Source: Clonostachys chloroleuca
Taxonomy: Eukaryota; Ascomycota; Sordariomycetes; Hypocreales; Bionectriaceae
Direction: 5' to 3'
DNA: 64,000 nt
NCBI GenBank assembly: GCA_037952775.1
Contig: JBANAY010000003.1
Span: forward strand, 9,238,001-9,302,000
The notes below the pieces were generated by a model. It was not told the DNA's origin. It was given only the letters and a program-made list of their open reading frames with translations, and made no database searches. This document shows, one piece after another, positions 1-10,805 of the stretch. Position 1 is the stretch's first letter. Each line of letters starts with the position of its first letter. The position numbers and the translations under genes were made by a program.

Positions 1-24
1 GCACGATGATCGAATAATTGAGTT
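1..24 (+). repeat. 24-bp motif, copy 1 (partner at 20014-20037)
   Basis: The first 24 bases recur at 20014-20037 with 22 of 24 identical. Both differences are G/A or C/T transitions. Similarity stops right after this block on the right, and what lies to the left is outside the window. It could be the edge of a dispersed repeat. No function is assigned. Confidence 0.35.
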
Positions 25-409
25 ATATAATAACTCATCATGGAATAAATAATAGCAACTGCTTGCAGCCAGTTGCTAATAAGAGGGAAACTTTATTATA
101 ATTGTGGAACTGGAATAGTACGATGGGATGAAATTATTGGGACATAGCAACTCTGTCCAATGAGTGCTGAGATAATGTAGAAGAGAATGAAAAGTCAATG
201 ATACATTGTCAACCTTGCTAAGGTGACCGCCGTAGAGGGAAGGTCCTGTGAGAGATTCACTGGTGATGTGATGAGCAGCAGACGCATCTTGCCTGTTTGG
301 AAGTGACCATTGAGAGTTGCAAACACACTGCATTGGAGAGATATAACTAGTAGAAGTTGATTTAACATGTACTGTCTCCCAATTGGACAATTTGGTTGAA
401 ACAAAGACA

Positions 410-706
410 TTACACCTTTCTGGGGCGGCCACGGGGACGTTTTGTAGAGTCCTTGCTATTGTTCTTCTTTCCTCCACGACGATTTGTAGCCTTTTTGGAA
501 ACTCCAGCTTCCTGTGCGAGCTGAGGGGTCCGACTCCCCATCGTCTTGCCTCCTTTTCGTCGACGTGTCTTTAACTTGTTCTACTCCTCAATCAACTCCC
601 TCATGTTCACACAATTCTCCTCTGGCTCAAGAGTTGGTCTCCAGTCCATTCTATAGTATAACCTACCGTCAATCATCTTTTCGCCAATGATCCCATCAGC
701 TTGCCA
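410..706 (-). pseudogene. Chromodomain/AT-hook protein remnant, copy 1
   Basis: On the minus strand this stretch reads as the C-terminal half of the protein encoded intact at 18965-19624. A degenerate chromodomain core (IIGEKMIDGRLYYRMDW, then EENCVNMRELIEE) leads into a basic tail ending in the AT-hook KRPRGRPRKV and a stop. The conserved Trp after RELIEE is a TAG (plus-strand cta at 581-583, where the 18965-19624 copy has cca). This is a CpA to TpA change, as expected from RIP. Homology ends near 706, just N-terminal of the chromodomain, after which an in-frame TAA occurs. The acidic N-terminal half is missing. An open frame on the same strand across 76-477 is out of register with this reading and I do not regard it as a gene. 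Confidence 0.75.
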
Positions 707-1159
707 TTACAGTTTTAGCAAGCTTAGTCATGAAGTCGTATTCGTATTTCTCTCTTTCCCATTTAGGACTAGTTCTGCACCTTCCCAAAGAATATATCAG
801 CATGCTGCTTGCTAGGTTATGTTTACATGCGCCTATTGTCCTCAACTCTCACTAATCTTACGACCGACATTATTCTTCGCGACAAGGTTGGATGCTAAAC
901 CAAATGGCGGTGGAGCTGCCCCCCATGAACAAATAGCAGCGATAACTTCAATCTGCTGAATATGGCTCCTAAATGACCTACTTCGCGAACTCGGATTCGG
1001 CATGTGTGGTAGTACGCACATGCCCGCTTCTGTCTCAGCTCATGTCACCTGTCACGTGTGTGTATCCTGGTAGCCCTTGTATGCTGACTCACACGTCCTT
1101 GTGTCAGTGGTCTGGAAAGGAGTACATAGAGCATACTCGGTCCGGCAACTAATCCGGCT
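707..1159. other. Gene-free stretch
   Basis: Mixed-composition DNA between the chromodomain remnant and the dispersed repeat. I see no credible reading frame, RNA gene or repeat structure in it. Confidence 0.5.
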
Positions 1160-1350
1160 GCTTGTCGCAATCCAATCACATGTGACCCACACGTCCAGAT
1201 GGATGAGAGAAACCGCCATGTGATTGGCCAGGCTAGATGCTCGCTGTACTTGCACTCTTTTGGAAACAGGAGAGGCAAACCAGTCGTGGTTTGCGCAAAG
1301 GAGCCTTGAGGAACGAAGCTGGCTATGGGCAATTTGCATTTTTTTTTCAT
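1160..1350 (+). repeat. Dispersed repeat, copy 1 (partner at about 16032-16195)
   Basis: The segment around 1215-1345 is closely similar to 16066-16190, including the block tgattggccagg and a perfect 8-bp hairpin at 1275-1294 with loop gtcg. It lies just downstream of a dead NACHT-ankyrin gene, as the partner copy does at the other locus. It may be part of one duplicated segment or an independent small element. Two overlapping minus-strand frames of about 100 codons here are not credible genes. Confidence 0.6.
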
Positions 1351-1445
1351 TCACCCCGATTATAGGCTCCTAAGAGATATACAGTGTGCTAATTCGGTTT
1401 GGGACATACCCTATCTACTCATTGATCCGATAGGCTGTCCGTTCG

Positions 1446-4400
1446 TTAAGCGCCATTCTGAATAAGCATCTTAGCAATCTCTAGATGCCCTCTTGCTAAA
1501 GCAGCCTGAAGAGCATTGCCATAATATCCACCTTGGGCATTAATATTAGCGCTATTCTCAATAAGCAGCTTAGCGATCTCTCGATGCCCTCTTACTGAAG
1601 CAGTATGAAGAGCATTGCCATATCTACCTTGGGCATTGGCATCAGCGCCCTGGAAATTGACATTAGCGCCATTCTCAATAAGCAGCTTAGCGATCTCTCG
1701 ATGTCCATAGACTGAAGCAGCCTGAAGAGCATTGCCATAATATCCACCTTGGGCATTAACACCAGCGCCATTCTCAATAAGCAGCTTAGCGATCTCTGGA
1801 TACCCATAGATTGAAGCAGCCTGAAGAGCATTGCCATCAACTCCACCTTGGGCATTAACACCAGCGCCATTCTCAATAAGCAGCCTAGCGATCTCTCGAT
1901 GCCCTCTTTCCGAAGCAGCCTGAAGAGCATTACTATATCGTCCACCTTGGGTATTGACACTAGCGCCCTTCTCAATAAGCAGCTTAGCGATCTCTCGATG
2001 CCCTTCTGCTGAAGCAGCCTGAAGAGCATTGCTATATCGTCCACCTTGGGCATTAACATCAGCGCCCTTCTCAATAAGCAACTCAGCGATCTCTCGATGC
2101 CCTTCTGCTGAAGCAGCCTGAAGAGCATTATCATATCCACCTTAGGCCTTAACATCATTCCGAAGGAGAAAAGTAGAAGAATAAAGCAAACCCCAAAGGG
2201 ATACATAATAAAGAACTTAATTCCCGCCCACTTCAAGCTCTTCCGGATCATCGGACTCATCCGAACCATCGAACTCATCCGAATCATCGAACTCATCCGG
2301 ATTATCGAACTCATCCGGATCATCGAACTCATCCGGATCATCGAACTCATCCGGATCATCGAACTCATCCGGATCATCGAACTCATCCGGATCATAGAGC
2401 TGACATCCAAATTGGAAGGTATTTTGGCATAAGATGTACTCCTTAACTGATGGTAGAATTGCTTTATTGGATAATTCGACGTCCTTCGCATGCTTCATCC
2501 AATATCGCGCAGAGAATTCTGCCAGATAATACTTTTTTTTTGCTTTTTGTAGCGAGTATGACTTGTGTACAGAAAGCAGATAGGAGAGGCAAACGTTAAT
2601 AATGCTAGCCTTTGCAGGTATTTCACTAAGTTCTTTAGCCAAACTTGGTTCTAGTCGGTCCGATAAGAGATATTCCTTTACTCAAAAGTAAGCAAGCTGT
2701 ATTTCGGCGTGTTTCCCTTTATATATGAGAGCTACTAAACTGGAGCAGTATTAAATAATTTCTTCTGGAACTGGTATTTAGTTGTCTGGAGTAAATACGG
2801 GCTGGCCTGATAGATCAACAGCGATAAGATTAATAGCTTCCTTAAGCGTTAGAGGCTGTTCGCTGTAAGTTAAAAATTATAAAAGGTGCTTTATTGTACT
2901 TAGTTGATTTGGATATATCCGTCGTAAAACTTGTATATATATCATATCTAGCATCTCCGGCAGGTTTTATAGTTCTCTCCGTACAGAAGGCGGGTCTAGA
3001 TATTGCTCTAATATATTAAATTGGCATAAGACCTAACGAAACCTATAATAAATTTAGCTTCTAAGTCGGAGACAGAAGAATTAGAACTGTAAAGGTATAA
3101 AATACTACAGGATAATATATATTCTATCCGCCTTTTCTAGGAGGGTTATTTCAATCTCTGCTTAGATATCCCGCTGTTCTTTCCACCTTGCTATTTCGCT
3201 AACCCTAACCTTTGTATAGGCGGTGATATTGTCACTCACTAACTTACTTTGGAGTTAGATGATTTTATCAGTATCAGCCCAGCTATTGAAAGAAGCTATA
3301 ATATCCTGCTCGGGCCGACTGGTGACGAGTATGTGTATGTTAGTTGATTTATTATGAAGACTCTTGATCCAATCTAGCAACGATAACGATTTTGGCGAGT
3401 ATGAACTGCTGTATCTCTCAGATTCATCTAGTATATCAAGGATAATATAAATCTCCTCAGATTTCTGCATCATACGTTACAAGAGCTGCTCTAGTACTGA
3501 GGCATCTGGTTACCTTATTTCATTTTTAAAGCTAAAATATTTCGAATCGACTTTACTGTGAAGAATACTGTGCTTAGAATATAGCTGAAAAATAAGCGAG
3601 CGGATAGCACTCTCTAGCGATCGTTTATTAATATTATTAAAATTAAAGAAGAAGTATAGAACTCTGGGATTAGGTTTAGTAGGGTTAAGATCTATAATAA
3701 TAGTAGAACTAAGAATAGTCTTACTGTACCCAGGGATACCAGTAAGCTATAGAAAAGAGTTTTTCTCTTTTTTCTATCCCGAATATTTATTACTATCCAG
3801 AAACTACTAGCCAGTGCCTTTATAGTGCAGATTTCGGGCTTAATTTAGATTCATAGATAGGTTAGGCGGTACTAGCTAGTTTCTGATCTTGTTAAGATAG
3901 TTATCATCTTATATAAGCTTGGTTATATCTCTGGTCTCTGATACTAATTAACGAATATTATCTACTATTTTACTGACTTTCTAGATATTAATATTCTTAC
4001 TAGAATATAAAAAAGATAATAATATATAAAAATAAATAGTAAAATACTAACTACTAAGGATAAGCTTGCTGAGCCTCTTCTTATTCTCTACTCTGCTTAG
4101 TGCGATCTTATACAGTAAGTCTTTTGTATATACTGTAGCTATTATCGCTGTATAGCCTTGCTACTCTTTGTTCTTGTGTGTATTAGAATAGTCACAGATG
4201 CCACAAATGACCAGATAGGGAAAGTAGTTTATTAAACCGGCGGCTTCTATTTCGAAGTAGAGAATATTATTCTTCTCCATAAGTATATCTCGAATTACAG
4301 TGTCTTTTATTAGCCTATTCGCTGAAGCGATAAGGCTATAGTGGATTGATAGATTATCTTCGTCCTCAGCCCGCTCTGGCCGTACTACTAGAGTGGATGG

Positions 4401-5045
4401 ATTATTACTACAAGCTGTTATACAGCTAGACTTATTATTTGGCGAGTAAAGTACGCCAGACTAATACAGTCGATCAGTGCTTAGTTCAGGCTGTCTGTAT
4501 TTTTTCCATAGTCTCAGTTTCCTTTTAAAAATACTGTTGATAGATTCTTCAAACTGATATCCTTTACCCTTGTATTACACTATGAGTCTGTTCACCGCTA
4601 CTCGCAGAATCGGCGGCAGCTGGTTCAAGAACCCTGTCTGTTAGAAATCCTGGTCTTGTATAGTCTTTCCGAAGTTATACTGGAATACCCCGCTCTTCCT
4701 ATTACTAGAAGCGCTTACTATAATATCCCCAAGCCGGATATCATACTTACGACTTAGTATACTACCACTAATACCAACTATTAAGCTGATTCTGATATTA
4801 GGAAAACTGGAGAGTATATCTCTTACTATGCTAGCGGCGGATGCTATACTGTATTCGCCGTAGGGAAGGATAGTAATAATAATATTATATTTCCTAATCC
4901 TGCTCAGTATATAGTTATTATTATTGTTTATAGAAACAAATTCAGGGCTTTTGTACTCTTTATCGAGAAAGGCTTGGATAGTAATATACTTAGTATTAAT
5001 GGTGCAGATCCAGCTGACGGTATAATCATAGGGGTTAGATATCAT
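1446..5045 (-). pseudogene. PNP_UDP-NACHT-ankyrin NLR-like gene, RIP-inactivated (locus A)
   Basis: A complete fungal STAND/NLR architecture reads on the minus strand, broken by many stops. From the ATG at 5045, an N-terminal nucleoside-phosphorylase-like domain is visible (SWICTINTKY, ILPYGEYSIASAASIVRD, LIVGISGSI, DIRLGDIIVSAS) and runs to about 4080. A linker ending in FLDSNKYSG precedes the NACHT P-loop TGIPGYSKT near 3735. Walker B is IYIILDILDES and the sensor region is HILVTSRPEQD (3255-3473). A winged-helix-like region follows, with an intron in the place seen at locus B (about 3012-3090). An acidic DPDEFD repeat (2217-2400) and about seven ankyrin repeats of 33 residues (NALQAAS.GHREIAKLLIE) end at 1446. 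Stops are mainly TGG->TAG and CAG/CAA->TAG/TAA, so the gene looks killed by RIP. In the family the N-terminal domain acts as effector, NACHT as switch, and ankyrins as sensor in allorecognition or defence. That role is inferred. Confidence 0.85.
2243..2395 (-). repeat. 18-bp tandem repeat inside NLR-A (acidic DPDEFD repeat)
   Basis: Eight full 18-bp units plus a partial one (consensus ccggatcatcgaactcat on the plus strand) are arranged head to tail in frame. In the NLR frame they encode the acidic hexapeptide DPDEFD. The unit is a multiple of three, so copy-number change keeps the frame. Locus B has no repeat at this place: the sequence runs from FQFGYHLNNP straight on. The units toward the protein C-terminus are the more diverged ones. 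Confidence 0.9.
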
Positions 5046-6189
5046 CAGCAGTAGTCCTCGGTAAGGATCTTTTTCGAAGGGAATATAAAGGAGATACGGA
5101 GCTCCTCGTAATAATTGAGCTCAACCTTTAACGCAGGCTGATTTAGTTACTATATATTCAAGGTAATTCGCTCCGATTAAGCACTAAGACAATAACCCTA
5201 CTTATTAGGCAGCAAGGCGTTAATATAAATATCTTATATAAGTAATCAGTTTAGAAGAAGTATAGGGCCAAACTAATAGTATATCTTTACTTGGTTCGGG
5301 GGTCACTCCTACAAAGCAGTCCCAGCTCGGCCGATAATACTCCACTTCGAGCTGTTAGTAGATAGTCTCTGGTCGAACGGCAACAGGGTTTATTAAGCCG
5401 GATAGATATAAGGCAGGAATAAAGGACAGCTAATAGTATAATAAAACAGTATCTGACCCGTTAGGCAGCAAATAAAAACAGTACGGAAAGTAGTAGGGAG
5501 TCAGTAGGCAATATACCCTGAAAAAGGCCCATAAGGGGCTTATATACAGTCCCGTTAATTAGCCAAGGGGAGGTATAGTAGTCCTATAATTAGAGGTAGA
5601 GTATAAGATACTTTTATTTCTCAAGGCTCAGTAAAGCTATAACAGGTAAAAGGGATAAAATATAAAAAGCAGTAAATACAATAATAGAACTGGATACAGA
5701 CCAAAAGATAAGGTTTCTTATACCCGTAGGCCATAGGACTAAAATCACTGCCTCCAAGCTCGAAACTTCGGTAGTAAAAAACTGGTTTACAGTAGCGCTG
5801 TTTTAGGGGATATTCGTGGTACTAATCGGCACAGGATGTGACTCTGAGATATACCCTAATTATAACTTAAAGATGTTTTACTGTTAGATCATTTAATAGC
5901 CAAAAGGGCAGTAAATAAAGATTTCAGGGGATATTCTATTATAAGAAATAGTTCTATATATTATTATAATAATTATATAAATAGGAGAAATACTAAGTAA
6001 TAATCATATAGAGAATATTTTAGACAGCGGACTGGAAGGTATATAAGAAGAAGTATATAGTAGCCAGCGGTAGGGTAAGAGTAGGGGATAATATACGTGG
6101 GTAGCCGAGTTTAACCTTGGGACTTAGAAATAGATATTTATATCTATGAGTACTATCTGATAAAAGATAACTTTCCGCCCAGCCTGTCC
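5046..6189. other. RIP-mutated intergenic stretch with dispersed-repeat pieces
   Basis: No readable gene. The block at about 5650-5730 resembles 8525-8625 (shared aagcagtaaata and gtttcttatacc). The block at about 5785-5835 resembles 16245-16300 (shared gtagcgc and attcgtggta). This suggests relics of one or two repeat families, here partly RIP-mutated. Confidence 0.4.
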
Positions 6190-6194
6190 GCTTA

Positions 6195-7804
6195 TTATAT
6201 TTTGGAGACTTCTTTCAGAAATTTCTTAGGAGGGTTATAGTTTCGATAGGGATAATTACAGGCCTCCGACCCAGAAGCTGTAAGAGGGTTCAGTACGTGT
6301 GTAGGTAAGGGTGCAGGCGTAGCTACAGGTAGATAAGTTCCGAGCGGGATGTGTCTCGTAGGAGATACGATAGGGGCCTGGTCTCCGCTGTATCCTGTCT
6401 GGAGCTTATCAGTCAGCTTAGAGCTTGAGCTACCGATAGGAGATGGTGAGGACGGGATAACTATGGGGGGTAATAGTGCTAGGTGTGGTTGTTTAGAAGG
6501 CGATATGTGGTCGTTACCCAAAACTAGTCGTTTCGGTACGAATACAGCGGATAGCGTGTGGTGTTATAGAGAAGGGGTAGGGGTAGGGGTAGAGGCAGCA
6601 GATGGTATTAATTTCTCTGGGGTAGAGGCTGGAGTTAGAGTCCCTGTGGGTTAAGGTACCGGAAGTCTAGCAGGTCTGCGCGAGGTAAAGGTAGTCTTGA
6701 TCTCTTCGAACGGCATGTGGGCGGAAGACTTTGGATAGACTGCTAATACTGCAGTAGTGGGCGACTGTATTAGTGAAGCAGACACAGAAAGTCCCTTATT
6801 GAGAAAGGTCTATAAGTCCGGGACGATAATAAAGATATAATCCTGCGTAAGATCTGGTGGCTGTACTATAAGGTGATGGTTAAGCAGGCCGGTAACCTTG
6901 CTGGTGCAGGTTAATAATATATTATTCTGGAAATGGGTATCTTGCCTCTTAGCTATCTTCTTATAAAGCGAGGCCTACGGATTCGTACGGACCGGGAAGA
7001 TAATAAAGACCTGGAAAGGGTAGAAACCTCTGAAGGGAGTCTTGATAGGATTTCCCGGGCCGAGATATATAGTTAGCTGAATAAAGCTATAGTATCTGAG
7101 CTGGATATTATTCAGAGCGGGTATAAGCTCCTTTTGCAGGAGATTATGACCTGGACCGATAATATTGCCGGTAAAACTAATAATTAGGGAGAGGAGAGGA
7201 AATCAGTCGACTGCAGAGCAGAGATTTCGGGGCAGTATACTGTAGGTAAAGGGGTTAGCAGCAAATTACAAGACCGATAGGATAGAGATAAAAGGACCAC
7301 AACATACAGCTGATATCCTTGGTCACGCACGATAAGGGCCGGGATAGTATAGGTAAGGGAGCTATCGTCAGCCGAGGTTTCCAGCCCATCCTGAGGATTG
7401 ATTTCCCAGGTTAAGGCAAAAGGATAGACATAACCAGTCATAAAGAACCACTGGTTAGACCAGTCGTTAGGATTAATCTACTGGTTGTATATAGACAGGT
7501 TAAGGCTGAAGAATATGGAGGGAGAGGGGTCGCCAGTATAGGCATACAAAGGAGAGTAATTAGGAGTTATAAGCTATGGAGGGATTAGAAGGACGACCCT
7601 TACTATGGTCTCAGTATTTAGGCCCTTTACTTGATGCTCGTCTGTAGAGGCGAATCTCAAAGGGTAGCTGGGCTGGATAAAGAATATAATAGATATATCG
7701 CTGCCAGCGTTCCTCTGGCTATCCAGCGGCTTGCGAGCCTGCAGCGAGCTATCTACGATAGTGGTAGAAGCGGGTATTATTATAGGAATTAATTTAATAT
7801 TCAA
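6195..7804 (-). pseudogene. Unrecognised secreted/membrane-type protein relic with Pro/Ser/Thr-rich tail
   Basis: Several open segments on the minus strand fit end to end in similar frames and seem to be one gene with stops. From 7804 downward the segments include PLRFASTDEHQVKGLNTETI, then after TAG stops PSPSIFFSLNLSIYNQ and NDWSNQWFFMTGYVYPFALT (about 7560-7390). Next comes a less clear stretch, then a Pro/Ser/Thr-rich tail (6195-6520) with runs such as SAASTPTPTPSL just before it. At least one intron or frameshift is likely near 7300. The composition suggests a secreted or membrane-anchored protein with a low-complexity stalk. I do not recognise the family. The stops look like RIP products. 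Confidence 0.45.
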
Positions 7805-9360
7805 AAGGACCCCCTTTAATAAGTTTTTAAGAGATAGGAGGTTAGTTTTTCTAATAGATACAGGCTGAAGAAAGAGGCTAAGAGAAGCTAAAAATAAAGG
7901 GGAATAGAGATAAAGTAGAAAAGAAGGGGAAATAGATATTGGAGGATAAAGGTGACTGATAATATGGATACAGCAGGGAGGAGCGTAATCGCATGCAAGT
8001 TGCGGTCAGGTATCGTAGAGAGGGGGAGAAGAGGAGAGTAAGAATATTAAGCGGGATACCTAGAGAGGATCTAAAACCTATAGAAATATATATATAATAC
8101 AGGCGAAAGAAAGTTTACCTATACGAGCCAGGCGGTAAGCCCTTTATCTCGGATAGAGAGTCGCTATCGTATATAGTCTTGTATTGTATATAGTATCCCA
8201 ATAGCAGTATAAGATAGCTTAAGAGTAGCCCAAAAAGGATCGCATAGAGTATATTAGCTAGTAGAAGCAGTATTATCTATATAAATAGGTACAGATAGAA
8301 TCCTAGTAAGAGGAGCTGATAGAAAGGCAGCAGTTTAGAAAAAATATATAATAAGATATCTCAGAAGGTAGGCGGGTTAAGTAAGTATAGTATCGAAGTT
8401 ATAAGAAGTTAAGGACTAGAAGCTGAGGGGGAGGATATAGTAAAGAGTATAGTATATATATCGGTAGGAAGATAACTGTATACGGGAGAAGAGCACCAGG
8501 CCCGTTCAATAGTATGCCTACGATAGGTAAAGGGAGTAGGCTTAGAAAAGCAGTAAATAAAACGGTAGAACAGGACGCCAGCTGAGAAACAGAGTTTCTT
8601 ATACCTACAGAGTACTATAAGGCTAATATATATAGCTTGGTTAAGGATATAGACCAGAGGTATTATATCGGACTAAGTAATGGAGCTAATAATAAGGATA
8701 GATAACAGATAGCTCACACAGCAGTAACCACCCGGCCTACAATATTTCGGCTGATTTTGCCCAGGGGGACACAGGGTACAGGTGAAAATAGAAAGGTAGA
8801 AGGACTCAGTAATATTCGTAAGGAGTAGTCCAGCGAATACAAGCAGTAGGCCTCCGGTCTCGCCCGTTATACCAGGATTAGGCGAGGCGGTTATCCGACA
8901 GCGAGGATTAACGGAAGGGGTGGTAGAGAACTTAATAGACAATATGAAGCTGGTGCGGATATGCGTAACCAGCAGGGCGAGTCAGCAACAGCTATCCTGG
9001 TAGGCGGCGGCCGGAGGCAGCAGGGTTATCCAAGGACGAATACCGGTGTATAGCATAATAATATTATAAGTCGAAGGACCCTATTACAGCTGATCTAGCT
9101 GAAGGTAATTACAGGAACTCCTAAAACTAGTATGATAGTTTACCCAAGGCTCAGACGGACTTAATAAAGTTTAGAAAGTGAGGTATCTGCGGAAGGTAGA
9201 GATATAGGAGGTAAAGAAAGCTAGTAAGGGCGATGCTTGGAAAAATCCAGTACCTAATAACTCCAGGCTTCCGCTATTAAAGGCATTAATTAGCAAGCTA
9301 TAAGATCTATAGAGGCAGAGCCTCAGGAAGCTCACATCGAGGAGCTGCTGCACCCAGAAG
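7805..9360 (-). pseudogene. Hydrophobic degenerate coding relic
   Basis: The minus strand contains open segments rich in Leu, Phe, Ile and Tyr (9353-9171 and 8942-8673) separated by stops. One has a hydrophobic stretch GLLLVFAGLLLTNI followed by a Cys-rich patch with CPPGQNQPKYCRPGGYCC. They could be the upstream part of the relic at 6195-7804 or a separate membrane protein. The frames are too broken to decide, and the family is not recognised. The 8525-8625 block is shared with 5650-5730. Confidence 0.25.
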
Positions 9361-9546
9361 GAGGTCCTAGCTTAATAACAGCGGGCCTATATTATTGACC
9401 GATTAATACACCCCTAGCCCCGTTCGGATCTGCCCGGGGTAGATCTAGGCGAGCTAGTAATACGCGATGGCTAATACAGGCTCGAGGGGCAGATAAACAG
9501 CAGGGATAGAGACTTATCGTGCTAGCCGCCCTGAAGACCCCGGTGG

Positions 9547-10805
9547 AGGCGGAGCTGGAACTAGGGCTGCAGATAACTTTAATCTTGACTGTACCTCGTC
9601 GAAAGAGGATAAGGAGGGCTAGCAGGGATGGTCAACTAGCGAAAAGAGCTCGATAGGAAGTATATAAAGAACTAACGGATGGCAAAAGGAAAAGAGAATT
9701 TACCAGTGTTTTATGCTGGCTGGATGAGGAATTTGCTGAGAAGGAGCAGCTGTTGTATAGTATAGAATAGTATAAGCCTATCCCTGTAGAGAGGAAGGTG
9801 TCTACTGTACAAGCTTTCTACAGAGTGTTCTATGATACTGATACTCTGCCTATATGGATATACAAGGTGTACTATCTGAAGTATGGGAAAGGCGAGCTGA
9901 AGGATTTAAGCTGGGAGTAATAGGCGTCTACTCCCGTCGAGAGGTGCGATAGGTCGCTGCTGTCCTGCCCTGAGTGTTTCTCCGCAGGTAAGATTATTCC
10001 GATATGTATAGAATGTATTAGCTGTCTGGAGAAAGGTTATTTATCAACAGCTGCCCAGCTGTATAATCGCCTGGGATACGAGTATATATTTCCGGAAGAG
10101 CTTCAGGGCCTGATCCCAGTTGAGGAGAAGCTTATTAGCTTGAATTTATATTATAGCTTTATTACTAAGTATAGTATCTCGGAGAGGTAATACCAGAGTA
10201 TGACTTACCCTAAGTATGTTAAGGGATATATTACTGTGTTTCCGAACAATGTCCAGGAGTTAGCTACGGGGGTTCTGCTTTATCCTCTCGTAAAGGTAAT
10301 AGATAAGATATACGTATTATGGTACGGTAGATAGAAGCCGGTACCGAGTGATCTGTCTAGGCTCCTGTCCGTACGGCGCTGAGTTATCAAGAGGGTGTTA
10401 ATCTGGTTGCAGAGAAATAACTCTCTGTATAAGGATATTGAAATAGATGTAGTAGAGATAGATAGCTGGGGAGTTCCTGCTGATGATGTGCCCCCGCTGG
10501 TTCTTCAGTGTATAGAGCGCAACGAGCTGTCAGCCTGGGAAAGAGTGCGTACAGCTCAGATCATACTGCCTGCAGAGCGTGGGATGGGCGATGAGGTTGC
10601 TGTGGATATCGATGAAGTTATAGCTGCGCTCAGGCGTAGATAATAAGGAGAGGTTAAGTGTAGGGTCCAAGAAGCGAGCCGTAAAGACGCGAGCCATGAA
10701 ATACCCGAGGCGGTCGTATACGAAATTAGCTCTTCATATATATTCACGCTCGACGCTCTTCCGGATGTTACAGATATCGACAAGCTCTGATTCGTCTGGG
10801 AGGCA
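9547..10805 (+). pseudogene. Helitron protein, N-terminal part with in-frame stops
   Basis: The frame starts with a very basic segment (VPRRKRIRRA) near 9590, passes KELTDGKRKREFTSVLCWLD, and reaches a Cys pattern CPECFSAGKIIPICIECISC near 9970-10020. It continues through a DUF6570-like region typical of helitron proteins (PEELQGLIPVEEKL, TVFPNNVQELATGV, KRVLIWLQRNNSLY, up to 10643). It runs on in frame to the Rep part (PDVTDIDKL, then WFFAKMFPSLIPFG). At least seven stops interrupt it, among them TAG/TAA at Arg, Gln or Trp positions and a TGA near 10789. The domain name rests on remembered family features, not a search. Confidence 0.7.

Noticed and set aside
76..477. 133-codon minus-strand open frame
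   Set aside because: It overlaps the chromodomain remnant in a different frame. The similarity to 18913-19146 is the out-of-frame shadow of the conserved AT-hook region.
2243..2395. CRISPR-like array
   Set aside because: Units are contiguous without spacers and encode an in-frame peptide repeat. The same reasoning applies to 19708-19797.
1592..2491. 299-codon frame with MSSMIR repeats
   Set aside because: It is the out-of-frame reading of the 18-bp repeat and ankyrin array. The in-frame readings give DPDEFD and canonical ankyrin repeats.
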